From Thauera sp. 28 (GTDB taxonomy: Bacteria > Pseudomonadota > Gammaproteobacteria > Burkholderiales > Rhodocyclaceae): a stretch of 44,064 bases of DNA. Of the stretch, positions 8,590 to 16,126 are shown piece after piece. Numbering within the stretch: position 1 is the stretch's first letter; each line of letters begins with the position of its first letter. Below the pieces are notes generated by a model. The model saw only the letters and a program-made list of their open reading frames with translations, did not search any database and was not told the origin of the DNA. The stretch covers positions 1 through 44,064 of the forward strand of contig NZ_AMXA01000032.1 in the NCBI RefSeq assembly GCF_000310145.2. Reading direction: 5' to 3'. The translations under genes were made by a program, and so were the position numbers.

Positions 8590-9173
8590 TGTCCGGCCTT
8601 GGCTGCAGGTACGTCGGGTGCAGCGCCGGAGTCGGCGTGCGGGTCATGGGGCAAAGCCATCGGGTCGGGGCCAGCGCCGCGCAGGAAGGCGATGCGCTTG
8701 ATCAGCTCCGACAGCCCTTGCAGGGCGAGCAGGCCGAAGCCGGCGGGAACGAGGGCATACAGGGGCCAGCGGATGAGGCCGCCAGCGTTCGACGATACCT
8801 CGCCGGTCTTGATTGCGGACATCACGATCGGCCAGGCAAAGACAGACAGCAGGTAGCACATCGGCAGCAGGAAGATGACGATTCCGCCGATATCAACCCA
8901 GGCGCGTGTACGCGCTGAAAACTTGTTCGACAGCACGTCGATGCGGACATGCGTGTTCTTGAGCAGGGCGTAGCCGCCGCCCAGCATGAAGACCGCCGCA
9001 TAGAGGTACCACTGGATCTCGAGCATTGCGTTCGAGCCAATGTTGAGCGTCTTACGTACGATGGCATTGCCTGCGCTGATGAGGGTGGCTGCAAGCACGA
9101 GCCAGATCAGTGTGCGGCCGACGAGGTTGCTGATCGCATCGATCAGTCTGGATATCTTGAGTAGCGGTCCCAT
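8586..9173 (-). CDS. dctQ: TRAP transporter small membrane subunit (DctQ type)
   Basis: The 195-residue small subunit has four hydrophobic segments: LIWLVLAATLISAGNAIV, WYLYAAVFMLGGGYALL, a third around IVIFLLPMCYLLSVFAWP, and a fourth around LYALVPAGFGLLALQGL. The family motif NIGSNAMLEIQWYLY and HVRIDVL follow expectation. The C-terminal ~25 residues are polar and Pro/Ala/Asp-rich. Its stop overlaps the dctM start, so the two permease subunits are translated together. It is separated from dctP by 131 bases holding strong inverted repeats. Confidence 0.93.
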   Translation of the reverse strand: MGPLLKISRLIDAISNLVGRTLIWLVLAATLISAGNAIVRKTLNIGSNAMLEIQWYLYAAVFMLGGGYALLKNTHVRIDVLSNKFSARTRAWVDIGGIVIFLLPMCYLLSVFAWPIVMSAIKTGEVSSNAGGLIRWPLYALVPAGFGLLALQGLSELIKRIAFLRGAGPDPMALPHDPHADSGAAPDVPAAKAGQ

Positions 9174-9210
9174 GGCAGGGCAGGCTTTCCTAAGGTGAAT
9201 GCGTGCCGCG

Positions 9211-9254
9211 CGGACACGATTCCGCCCTCGTGTCCACGCGGCGCACGAGGGCGG
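9211..9254 (-). promoter_or_regulatory. Two overlapping, mutually exclusive hairpins between dctP and dctQ
   Basis: Arm 9222-9232 pairs perfectly with 9244-9254 (11 bp, 11-base loop). Arm 9212-9219 pairs perfectly with 9228-9235 (8 bp, 8-base loop), with further imperfect pairing outward. The two share 9228-9232, so both cannot form at once. No T-run follows on the minus strand, so this is not a classical terminator. Such elements between a binding-protein gene and its permease genes commonly stabilise the upstream mRNA or reduce downstream expression; that role is inferred here. Confidence 0.6.
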
Positions 9255-9304
9255 TGATCATCAGGCAACGCCCTGCCGGAGCGGGTCATTGCCTCAGGTG
9301 TCGA

Positions 9305-10387
9305 TCAGAGCTTCTGTGCCGCCATGTACTGGTCGTAGCTGCCATCCGCCAGCGGAATCCACTGATACTGGTCGCGCATGAAGCGCTCGTAGTCAGCGAA
9401 CACCTTGCGCCAGTTGGCGTTGGTGTCGTTCAGTTCCTTGTAGACCTCGTTGCGTGCCTTGAGCGCGGCGTCCATGACTTCGCGCGGGAAGCGCTGCAGC
9501 TTGGCGCCTTCGGCGATGAGTTGCTTGAGCGCGGTCGGGTTGCGCGCGTCGTACATGGCCTGCATGTTGACGTGGGCGTGCGATGCCGCAATCTGCACGA
9601 TCGTCTTGTACTCGGGCGACAGGGCGTTGTAGGCCTTGTCATTGACGTACAGCGAGATCTGCGCACCGCCTTCCCACCAGCCGGGGTAGTAGTAGAACGG
9701 AGCGACCTTGTGGAAGCCGAGCTTGAGATCATCGTAGGGGCCGACCCACTCGGTGGCGTCGATGGTGCCGCGCTCGAGCGCCTGATAGATCTCGCCGCCA
9801 GGAATGTTCTGCGGTACGCCGCCGAGCTTGCTGACGACGCGGCCGGCGAAGCCGCCGATGCGCATCTTGAGGCCGTTGAGGTCGGCCGGCGTCTTGATTT
9901 CCTTGCGGTACCAGCCACCCATCTGCGCGCCGCTGTTGCCCATCGGGAAGTTCACGATGTTGTAGCCGGCGAAGAACTCACGCATGAGCTTGAGGCCGTT
10001 GCCGTCGTAGAACCACGCCGTGAGCGAGCGCGAGTTCATGCCGAAGGGGATGGCGGTGTCGATGGCAAAGGTCTCGTCCTTGCCAAAGAAGTAGTAGCCG
10101 CAGGTATGGCCGCACTCGACCGTGCCCTGCTGTACGGCATCGACGACGCCGAAGGCCGGCACCAGTTCGCCCGGTGCATGAACCGAGACCTGGAACTTGC
10201 CGCCGGAGGCGTCCGATACCAGCTTGGCGAACACGTCGGCCGCGCCGTGGATGGTGTCGAGTGCCTTGGGGAAGCTCGAGGTCAGACGCCAGCGGACTTG
10301 TTCCTGTGCGTTGACGATGGCCGGTGCGGTGCCCGAGGCGAGGATGCCGGCAATGCCGGCGCTCTTGATGAATTTGCGACGCTCCAT
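9305..10387 (-). CDS. dctP: TRAP transporter periplasmic solute-binding protein (TakP-like)
   Basis: The extracytoplasmic receptor of the TRAP system, 360 residues. It begins MERRKFIKSAGIAG, a twin-arginine-type motif, with a hydrophobic stretch ending around AIVNAQ. Blocks KMRIGGFAGRVVSKLGGVPQ, GTIDATEWVGPYDDLKLGF and FYYYPGWWEGGAQ closely follow the TakP group, whose studied members bind 2-oxoacids such as pyruvate with a sodium ion. The start is supported by AGGAGGA immediately upstream. As first gene of dctP-dctQ-dctM-phosphatase it would be the most expressed. The substrate assignment rests on remembered family motifs; a related hydroxy- or oxo-acid is possible. Confidence 0.93.
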   Translation of the reverse strand: MERRKFIKSAGIAGILASGTAPAIVNAQEQVRWRLTSSFPKALDTIHGAADVFAKLVSDASGGKFQVSVHAPGELVPAFGVVDAVQQGTVECGHTCGYYFFGKDETFAIDTAIPFGMNSRSLTAWFYDGNGLKLMREFFAGYNIVNFPMGNSGAQMGGWYRKEIKTPADLNGLKMRIGGFAGRVVSKLGGVPQNIPGGEIYQALERGTIDATEWVGPYDDLKLGFHKVAPFYYYPGWWEGGAQISLYVNDKAYNALSPEYKTIVQIAASHAHVNMQAMYDARNPTALKQLIAEGAKLQRFPREVMDAALKARNEVYKELNDTNANWRKVFADYERFMRDQYQWIPLADGSYDQYMAAQKL

Positions 10388-10437
10388 GGTTCCTCCTGTG
10401 GAAAAGCCTGTGTTCTGATGGTTCTCGGCTGACGACG

Positions 10438-10443
10438 ATTATA
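10438..10443 (-). promoter_or_regulatory. Candidate -10 element for the dctP operon
   Basis: The minus strand reads a perfect TATAAT, 50 bases ahead of the dctP start. The -35 (TTTCGA, 16 bases upstream) is weak, which would suit an activator-dependent promoter. Confidence 0.45.
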
Positions 10444-10482
10444 TGTAGCGCCTCGGGCGTCGAAAGCACGGAAAACCCTAAT

Positions 10483-10505
10483 CGCCCCTGCGGCCGGGCA
10501 GGGCG
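10483..10505 (-). terminator. Possible terminator after pmbA
   Basis: On the minus strand CGCCCTGC and GCAGGGGCG form a stem with one bulged G and a 6-base loop, 6 bases past the pmbA stop. It is followed by ATTAGGGTTTTCC. The T-run is short and delayed, so confidence is moderate. Confidence 0.4.
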
Positions 10506-10511
10506 TCGCCT

Positions 10512-11858
10512 TCAGCGGCCTGCAACCTTCATGTGCTCGATCAGTACCGAGCCGCACAGTTTGGCGCCGCGCGGCAGTGCATCGTTACCGATGGCGACGA
10601 TGTTGCGGAACATATCGCGCAGGTTGCCGGCGATGGTGACTTCCTCCACCGCGTGCTTGATCCGGCCCTTTTCCACCCAGAAGCCCGCCGCGCCGCGCGA
10701 GTAGTCTCCGGTCACATAGTTGACGCCGTGGCCGAGCAGCTCGGTGACCAGCAGGCCCTTGTCCATGTGCTTGATCAGGCCTGCGAGGTCCTTGTCGCCG
10801 GCCTTGACGATCAGGTTGTGCGAGCCGCCGGCGTTGGCGGTCGTCTGCATGCCGAGCTTGCGTGCCGAGTAGGCGGAAAGGAAGTAGCCGTTGAGTACGC
10901 CATCGGTGACGACTTCGCGGTCGCGGGTGGCGACGCCATCGCTGTCGAAGGGGCTGGAGCCGAAGGCGCGTTTGAGGTGGGGGCGCTCGGAGATGCTGAC
11001 CAGCGGCGAGAAGACCTGCTGGCCAAGGCTGTCGAGCAGGAAGCTCGACTTGCGGTACAGCGAACCGCCGCTCACCGCCTGCACGAAGTTGCCGATCAGC
11101 GCCACCGCCAGCGGGGCCTCGAACAGCACCGGCACCTCGCAGGTGCGGATCTTCCGCGCCCCCAGGCGAGCAATGGCGCGTTCGCCGGCGCGGCGGCCGA
11201 TCTCCTCCGGCGACATCAGCTCGGCCGGGTCGCGGCGCGAGTCGTACCAGTACTCGCGCTGCATCGCGTCGCCCTCGCCGGCGATCACCGAGCACGACAG
11301 GCCGTGGCGGGTGGTGGCATAGCCGCCGATGAAGCCGTGGCTGTTGGCCGATACGAAGTGCGACTGCTGGATCGAGGTGTTCGCCCCCTCAGAGTTGCTG
11401 ATCTGCGGGCTTACCGCGAATGCTGCGTCCTCGCAGCGTCGAGCAAGCACGATCGCCTCATTGACGTCGATCGCCCAGGGGTGGAACAGGTCAAGCTCGG
11501 GCATGTCCTTGGCGCGCGCCATCAGTGCCGCATCGGCCAGGCCTGCGCAAGGGTCGGGCGCGGTGAAGCGCGCGATCGACAGCGCCGCGTCGACGGTGGC
11601 CTTGAGCGCCTTCCTGGAGAAGTCCGAGGTGCTGGCGTAACCGCGCTGCTGGCCGACGTACACCGTGACGCCGACGCCCTTGTCGCGGTTGTATTCGATG
11701 GTCTCGACTTCGCTCTTGCGTACTGCGATCGACTGGCCGAAGCCTTCCGAGACGTCGGTTTCGCACGCCGAGGCGCCGCGCTTTCGGGCGTACTTGAGAA
11801 TGTCGGTGGCGATATCGGCGAGGTGCGCCTGGGAGAAGGAGAAGCCTTGAGCGGACAT
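10512..11858 (-). CDS. pmbA: Metalloprotease PmbA (TldE)
   Basis: PmbA/TldE is the partner of TldD in a cytosolic zinc metalloprotease that degrades unfolded peptides and matures some modified peptides. The 448 residues are normal length. Recognisable blocks are SEVETIEYNRDKGVGVTVYV near the N-terminus, GGSLYRKSSFLLDSLGQQVF, HLKRAFGSSPFDSDGVATRD, and the C-terminal GHGVNYVTGDYSRGAAGFWV and IAGNLRDMFRNIVAIGND. TldE subunits lack the zinc-ligand motif of TldD, and I see no HExxxH. It is divergent from darP, the same pairing as pmbA/yjgA in E. coli. No tldD lies in the window. Confidence 0.96.
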   Translation of the reverse strand: MSAQGFSFSQAHLADIATDILKYARKRGASACETDVSEGFGQSIAVRKSEVETIEYNRDKGVGVTVYVGQQRGYASTSDFSRKALKATVDAALSIARFTAPDPCAGLADAALMARAKDMPELDLFHPWAIDVNEAIVLARRCEDAAFAVSPQISNSEGANTSIQQSHFVSANSHGFIGGYATTRHGLSCSVIAGEGDAMQREYWYDSRRDPAELMSPEEIGRRAGERAIARLGARKIRTCEVPVLFEAPLAVALIGNFVQAVSGGSLYRKSSFLLDSLGQQVFSPLVSISERPHLKRAFGSSPFDSDGVATRDREVVTDGVLNGYFLSAYSARKLGMQTTANAGGSHNLIVKAGDKDLAGLIKHMDKGLLVTELLGHGVNYVTGDYSRGAAGFWVEKGRIKHAVEEVTIAGNLRDMFRNIVAIGNDALPRGAKLCGSVLIEHMKVAGR

Positions 11859-11884
11859 GGAGCGGGCCGGGTGCGTGCAAAGGC

Positions 11885-11890
11885 TATAAT
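11885..11890 (+). promoter_or_regulatory. Candidate -10 element for darP-mog operon
   Basis: Perfect TATAAT preceded by GGC, 25 bases before the darP start. No good -35 is visible at 16-18 bases. Confidence 0.5.
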
Positions 11891-11914
11891 CTTAACCCGA
11901 TCAAGCCAGCCCCC

Positions 11915-12538
11915 ATGTCCGCAATGCGTCCAGATTCGCGCCAGTCCCCCCATCCCGAGTCCGACGACGAGGCCTATGCCGAACCGCCGAGCAAGAGTAG
12001 CCGCAAGCGCGAAATGCTGGCCTTGCAGGATCTCGGCGAGCAACTCGTCGCGCTGTCGGTAGACCAGTTGAAGAAGGTGCCCCTGCCCGAATCGCTGTTC
12101 GACGCCATCCGCGCCGCCCAGGGCTTCAAGATGGAAGCGCGCCGTCGCCAGCTGCAGTACATCGGCAAGCTGATGCGCAAGATCGACCCCGAGCCCATCC
12201 AGGCCCAGCTCGAAGTCTTCGCCGGCAATTCCGCTGCCGAGGTGGCGAAGATGCACCGCCTCGAACGCCTGCGTGCGGACCTGCTCGAGGACGACAAAGT
12301 GATCGGCGTCATCGCCGAGACCTGGCCGGGCGCCGATCTTCAATACCTGCGCACCCTGCGCCGCAACGCGCTCAAGGAGCGCGAGGCCGGCAAGCCGCCC
12401 AAGGCCTTCCGCGAGATTTTCCAGGTGCTGCGCCAGTTGCAGCTCCAGGCCGAGGCTGAAACTGAAGCAGAGGGTACCGGACAGGATGATGCCGACGCGG
12501 GCGACGGTGCCGAGAGCGGTGGTCACGCTCAATCCTGA
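11915..12538 (+). CDS. darP: Ribosome-associated protein DarP/YjgA (DUF615)
   Basis: A 207-residue member of the DUF615 family, which binds the large ribosomal subunit during late assembly. It has an acidic/polar N-terminus, then the family core KSSRKREMLALQDLGEQLV, a helical run with RRRQLQYIGKLMRKIDPEPI, and ADLQYLRTLRRNALKEREAG near the end. The C-terminus is an unusually long acidic tail rich in Glu, Asp and Gly that is probably disordered. The divergent position with pmbA is conserved in proteobacteria. The first gene of a run with mog and a methyltransferase. Confidence 0.94.
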   Translation: MSAMRPDSRQSPHPESDDEAYAEPPSKSSRKREMLALQDLGEQLVALSVDQLKKVPLPESLFDAIRAAQGFKMEARRRQLQYIGKLMRKIDPEPIQAQLEVFAGNSAAEVAKMHRLERLRADLLEDDKVIGVIAETWPGADLQYLRTLRRNALKEREAGKPPKAFREIFQVLRQLQLQAEAETEAEGTGQDDADAGDGAESGGHAQS

Positions 12539-12569
12539 CCCCAGATAAACCCATACCGAGAACTCCAGC

Positions 12570-13160
12570 ATGAGCGAACACATCCGTATCGGCCTGGTGT
12601 CGATCAGCGACCGCGCCTCCGAAGGCACCTATGAAGACCAGGGTATTCCGGCCCTGAAGGATTGGCTGGGCAAGGCGCTGAGTTCGCCATGGACCGCCGA
12701 GGCTCGCCTGATTCCGGATGATCGCGCCACCATCGAACGTACCCTCGTCGACTTGGCCGATGTGGCCGGCTGCAACCTGATCCTCACCACCGGGGGTACC
12801 GGGCCGGCGCCGCGCGACGTCACACCGGAGGCCACGCTGGCCATCGGCGACAAGGAGATGCCGGGCTTCGGCGAGGAGATGCGCCGCATCAGCCTCAACT
12901 TCGTGCCCACTGCGATCCTGTCGCGTCAGGTCGCGGTGATCCGCGGCAAGAGCCTCATCATCAACCTGCCCGGCCAGCCCAAGTCGATCCGCGAGACGCT
13001 CGAGGGGGTGCGCGACGCGGAAGGCGCGGTGCGCCATGTCGGCATCTTCGCCGCGGTTCCGTACTGCATCGATCTCATCGGTGGGCCCTACATCGAGACC
13101 GACGAAGCCGTGATCAAGGCCTTCCGGCCCAAGCATGCGATCCGTCCCCGGCAGGCCTGA
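12570..13160 (+). CDS. mog: Molybdopterin adenylyltransferase Mog
   Basis: Mog adenylates molybdopterin in the last stage of molybdenum cofactor synthesis before metal insertion by MoeA. The 196-residue protein has the MPT-binding motif TTGGTGPAPRDVTPEAT (residues ~73-89) and SISDRASEGTYEDQG at the N-terminus. INLPGQPKSIRETL follows, and the C-terminus includes VPYCIDLIGGPYIET. It fits Mog better than MoaB by length and by the PEAT/PGF region. It follows darP by 31 bases, and its last 26 bases overlap the next gene. The nearby Moco enzyme gene msrP is a plausible beneficiary. Confidence 0.94.
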   Translation: MSEHIRIGLVSISDRASEGTYEDQGIPALKDWLGKALSSPWTAEARLIPDDRATIERTLVDLADVAGCNLILTTGGTGPAPRDVTPEATLAIGDKEMPGFGEEMRRISLNFVPTAILSRQVAVIRGKSLIINLPGQPKSIRETLEGVRDAEGAVRHVGIFAAVPYCIDLIGGPYIETDEAVIKAFRPKHAIRPRQA

Positions 13161-14352
13161 GGCCGACGTGGAGACGGTGGCCGAGCTGTGCTGGGAGGAG
13201 CCCTCCGTCGCGCCCGGGGCGTCGGCGGGCTGCACGCCGATCGCTCGCCGCGCACGCTGGCGCTCGGAGAATGGACTGCCGCCGCCGCACCGGGTGGTCG
13301 TCGCCGACGACACGATGAAAGCGGACACCGCCTGGCGTCTGGCCTGCGAGGGTACGGCAGTGCTCTGGCGCGGCGATTACCACAACGCCCGCCAGTTGTT
13401 GCAGGCCATGGGGCGCCGCGCCGATTCGCGTCCGCGCAAGCGCACGCAGGCGCCGGCAACGACGGCGGAGGCCTTTCATCTCCACCGCATGGCCCAGGCG
13501 CAGCGCGCGCGTACGCTCGGCATGCTGCTGATTCCGGTCGAGGCGGGCGGGCGCATCCCGCTGCGGCGCGCGCCCGACGTCGCTCAGGTGCTGGCCGAGG
13601 CGGTCGTGGGCACGCGCGATGCCGATCTGCTCGATGCGCCCTTCGTGATCTCGCTGCGCGAGCTGCTCGGCCTTGTTGGCGCGCACGAATGGCGCAGCAA
13701 GGGCGTGACGGTGGCGGCGCTCGGCGCGCTCATCCACCCATGGTATGGCGTGTTCTCGCCGATTCGCGGTGAATATCTCGACCTCGTCGCGCGCGCGCCC
13801 TTGCCGGCGAGCACGCTCGCCTTCGATATCGGCACCGGCACAGGCGTGATCGCGGCCGTACTCGCCCGCCGCGGGGTGGCGCGCGTGGTGGCGACCGACC
13901 AGGATCCGCGCGCGCTCGGCTGCGCCCGCGACAACCTTGCCCGGCTCGGCGTCGGCGAGCGGGTCGAGGTGGTCGAGGCCGATCTGTTCCCGCCCGGTCG
14001 TGCGCAGCTGGTGGTGTGCAATCCGCCCTGGGTGCCGGCCAAGCCGACGGCAGCAATCGAGCGCGCGGTCTACGACCCCGACAGCCGCATGCTGCGCGGC
14101 TTCCTCGAGGGCCTCGCCGAGCACCTGACGGCGGACGGTGAGGGCTGGCTGATCCTGTCCGACCTCGCCGAGCACCTCGGCCTGCGCACGCGCGCGCAGC
14201 TGCTGGGCTGGATCGAGGGCGCAGGCCTGCGTGTGCTCGGTCGAGAGGACATCCGCCCGCGCCACGCCAAGGCGGCTGACAGTGGCGATGCGCTGCACGC
14301 GGCGCGTGCAGCGGAGATCACCTCGCTGTGGCGGCTGGCTATTTCGGCATGA
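13135..14352 (+). CDS. Class I SAM-dependent methyltransferase, target unknown
   Basis: The 405-residue protein has a C-terminal Rossmann methyltransferase domain. The SAM-binding motif I is LAFDIGTGTGVIAAVLARRG at about residue 230, the acidic motif II is VATDQD, and the catalytic-type motif IV is VVCNPPWVP. NPP(Y/F/W) motifs occur in enzymes methylating exocyclic or amide nitrogens of bases or glutamine (RsmC, RlmG, PrmC types). The N-terminal ~170 residues are not recognisable; they include a Lys/Arg-rich stretch (RRADSRPRKRTQAPATTAE). It overlaps mog by 26 bases and, convergently, msrQ by 14. I would not assign a substrate. Confidence 0.85.
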   Translation: MRSVPGRPEADVETVAELCWEEPSVAPGASAGCTPIARRARWRSENGLPPPHRVVVADDTMKADTAWRLACEGTAVLWRGDYHNARQLLQAMGRRADSRPRKRTQAPATTAEAFHLHRMAQAQRARTLGMLLIPVEAGGRIPLRRAPDVAQVLAEAVVGTRDADLLDAPFVISLRELLGLVGAHEWRSKGVTVAALGALIHPWYGVFSPIRGEYLDLVARAPLPASTLAFDIGTGTGVIAAVLARRGVARVVATDQDPRALGCARDNLARLGVGERVEVVEADLFPPGRAQLVVCNPPWVPAKPTAAIERAVYDPDSRMLRGFLEGLAEHLTADGEGWLILSDLAEHLGLRTRAQLLGWIEGAGLRVLGREDIRPRHAKAADSGDALHAARAAEITSLWRLAISA

Positions 14353-15010
14353 TCCGGATCACCGGCCGCTGCAGGTGCTTGGCCGGCGGTGGCACCGACA
14401 GCTGACGCTGACGTTCCTGCTCGCGCCACCAGGCGCGCAGGCCGAGCAGCACGGCGAGCACCAGTGCATACACGAGCGGTTCGAGCACGTCGGCCTTCAC
14501 CAGCCACCAGAAGTGCAGTACGCCGAGGATGGCGATGCCGTAGGTGGCGCGGTGCAGGGCCTGCCACCTGCGCCCGCCCATGCGGCGGATGGCGAAGGTG
14601 TTGGAGGTTGCCGCGAGCGGAATCATCAGCACCAGGGCCGCGAAGCCCACGGTGACGAAGGGGCGCTCGAGGATGTCGCGTGCGATCGCGGGCCAGTCGA
14701 GATACAGGTCGAGCCAGATCCAGATTGCAAAATGGCCGAGCGCATAAGCGAAGGCGAACAAGCCCAGCATGCGGCGCAGGCGCAGCAGCCAGTGCAGGCC
14801 GCTGAGGCGGCGCAGGGGCGTGACCGCGAGCGTGAGCAGCAGCAGCCGCAGCGCCCAGTCGCCGGTTGCGTGGGTGAGGGTTTCGATCGGGTTGGCGCCG
14901 AGGGTGTCGGCCTGCCAGCCGAGGGCGAGCTGCCCTGCGGGGATCAGGCAGAGCACGAAGACGAGCGCCTTGATCGCGTTCAGCGCGAGCGGCGAGGGGG
15001 TGCGCAGCAT
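14339..15010 (-). CDS. msrQ: Haem-binding membrane subunit MsrQ of the methionine sulfoxide reductase system
   Basis: MsrQ (YedZ) is a cytoplasmic-membrane b-type haem protein that passes electrons from the respiratory chain to MsrP. The 223-residue sequence has about six hydrophobic helices, with histidines in likely haem positions (GHFAIWIWLDLYLDW, RWQALHRATYGIAILGVLHF). The RRLSGLHWLLRLRRMLGLFA block is typical. The start ATG shares one base with the msrP stop, so the subunits are coupled. The C-terminal 30 residues are basic and cytosolic. Its last 14 bases overlap the methyltransferase gene on the other strand. Confidence 0.94.
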   Translation of the reverse strand: MLRTPSPLALNAIKALVFVLCLIPAGQLALGWQADTLGANPIETLTHATGDWALRLLLLTLAVTPLRRLSGLHWLLRLRRMLGLFAFAYALGHFAIWIWLDLYLDWPAIARDILERPFVTVGFAALVLMIPLAATSNTFAIRRMGGRRWQALHRATYGIAILGVLHFWWLVKADVLEPLVYALVLAVLLGLRAWWREQERQRQLSVPPPAKHLQRPVIRIMPK

Positions 15011-15963
15011 CAGTAGTGCTTCCTCAGGTCCATGCCCTGGTAGAGGCTGGCGACCTGTTCGCCGTAGCCGTTGAACATCAGGGTCGGCCGTCGGCGCAGT
15101 TCGCCGATACGGCGCTCGGTAGCCTGGCTCCAGCGCGGATGCGAGACCTCCGGGTTGACGTTCGAGTAGAAACCGTACTCCTGCGGTGCGGCGCGGTTCC
15201 AGGCGGTGGGCGGTTGCTTCTCCGTGAGGCGGATGGTGACAATGGACTTTGCGCTCTTGAAGCCGTACTTCCAGGGCACCACCAGGCGTACCGGGGCTCC
15301 GTTCTGGTTGGGCAGGGTCTCGCCATACAGGCCGACCGCGAGCAGGGTGAGCGGATGCAGTGCCTCATCCATGCGCAGGCCCTCGCCATAGGGCCAGTCG
15401 AGCACCGGGCGGCGGGTCATGATTTCGCGGTCGTAATGGGTCAGGAACTCGACGTACTTGGCGCTGCCGAGAGGATCGACCTCCTTGAGCAGGGCTGCGA
15501 GCGGGAAGCCCACCCAGGGGATCACCATCGACCAGCCTTCGACGCAGCGCATGCGGTAGATGCGCTCCTCGAGCGGCGCGAGCTTGATCAGGTCGTCGAT
15601 GTCGAAGGTGCGCGGTTTGCCAGCCAGGCCTTCGACGCTCACCGTCCATGGACGCACAGCCATGCGACCCGCGTTACGCGCCGGGTCGTCCTTGCCGGTG
15701 CCGAATTCGTAGAAGTTGTTGTAGGTCGTGACCGACTGGTAATCAGTCTTCGCCTCGTCGGTGCTGAGTGCCGACGGTAGGCCGGCGAGGGCCGTATTGG
15801 TACTGCTTCGCGCGGCCCGTGCCGGGGATGTCAGTCCGTGCCAGAGCGCGGCGCCGGCGGCAAGGCCGACACCCGAGCGGGTGATGAAGGCGCGTCGGTT
15901 TTCGAACAGCCGACGGTCGGTGATTTCGGAATCGAGAATGTCTGAGGGGCGCTTGATGAGCAT
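15010..15963 (-). CDS. msrP: Periplasmic protein-methionine-sulfoxide reductase catalytic subunit MsrP
   Basis: MsrP (YedY) is a molybdopterin enzyme that reduces oxidised methionines in periplasmic proteins. The start at 15963 gives [20 protein letters not shown] and a twin-arginine signal ([20 protein letters not shown]), so the folded enzyme is exported by Tat. The Mo-coordinating cysteine lies in [20 protein letters not shown], followed by [14 protein letters not shown]. The length is 317 residues, normal. A longer in-frame start at 16062 adds 33 residues ahead of the Tat signal and is less likely. The Shine-Dalgarno is weak. Its cofactor links it to mog and the moeB-like gene. Confidence 0.95.
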   Translation of the reverse strand: MLIKRPSDILDSEITDRRLFENRRAFITRSGVGLAAGAALWHGLTSPARAARSSTNTALAGLPSALSTDEAKTDYQSVTTYNNFYEFGTGKDDPARNAGRMAVRPWTVSVEGLAGKPRTFDIDDLIKLAPLEERIYRMRCVEGWSMVIPWVGFPLAALLKEVDPLGSAKYVEFLTHYDREIMTRRPVLDWPYGEGLRMDEALHPLTLLAVGLYGETLPNQNGAPVRLVVPWKYGFKSAKSIVTIRLTEKQPPTAWNRAAPQEYGFYSNVNPEVSHPRWSQATERRIGELRRRPTLMFNGYGEQVASLYQGMDLRKHY

Positions 15964-16084
15964 GAGAGTGGAGGCTGCACGAAAAAACGTTTGTGAAGTG
16001 TACGAACAGACGCGCTGAACGACGATCGGTTCAGTGCATCGTTGGCATAGCGGTGGCCGCATGTCGGCTCGGGGTGGTTTCGGC

Positions 16085-16090
16085 TAGAAT
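16085..16090 (+). promoter_or_regulatory. Candidate -10 element for the DAHP synthase gene
   Basis: TAGAAT preceded by GGC, 36 bases before the start codon. No clear -35 lies at the right distance. No TyrR- or Trp-type operator is evident by eye. Confidence 0.45.
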
Positions 16091-16126
16091 CGGGCGCTTC
16101 CTTCAGTCAAGACGCCGAGTAGCCGA

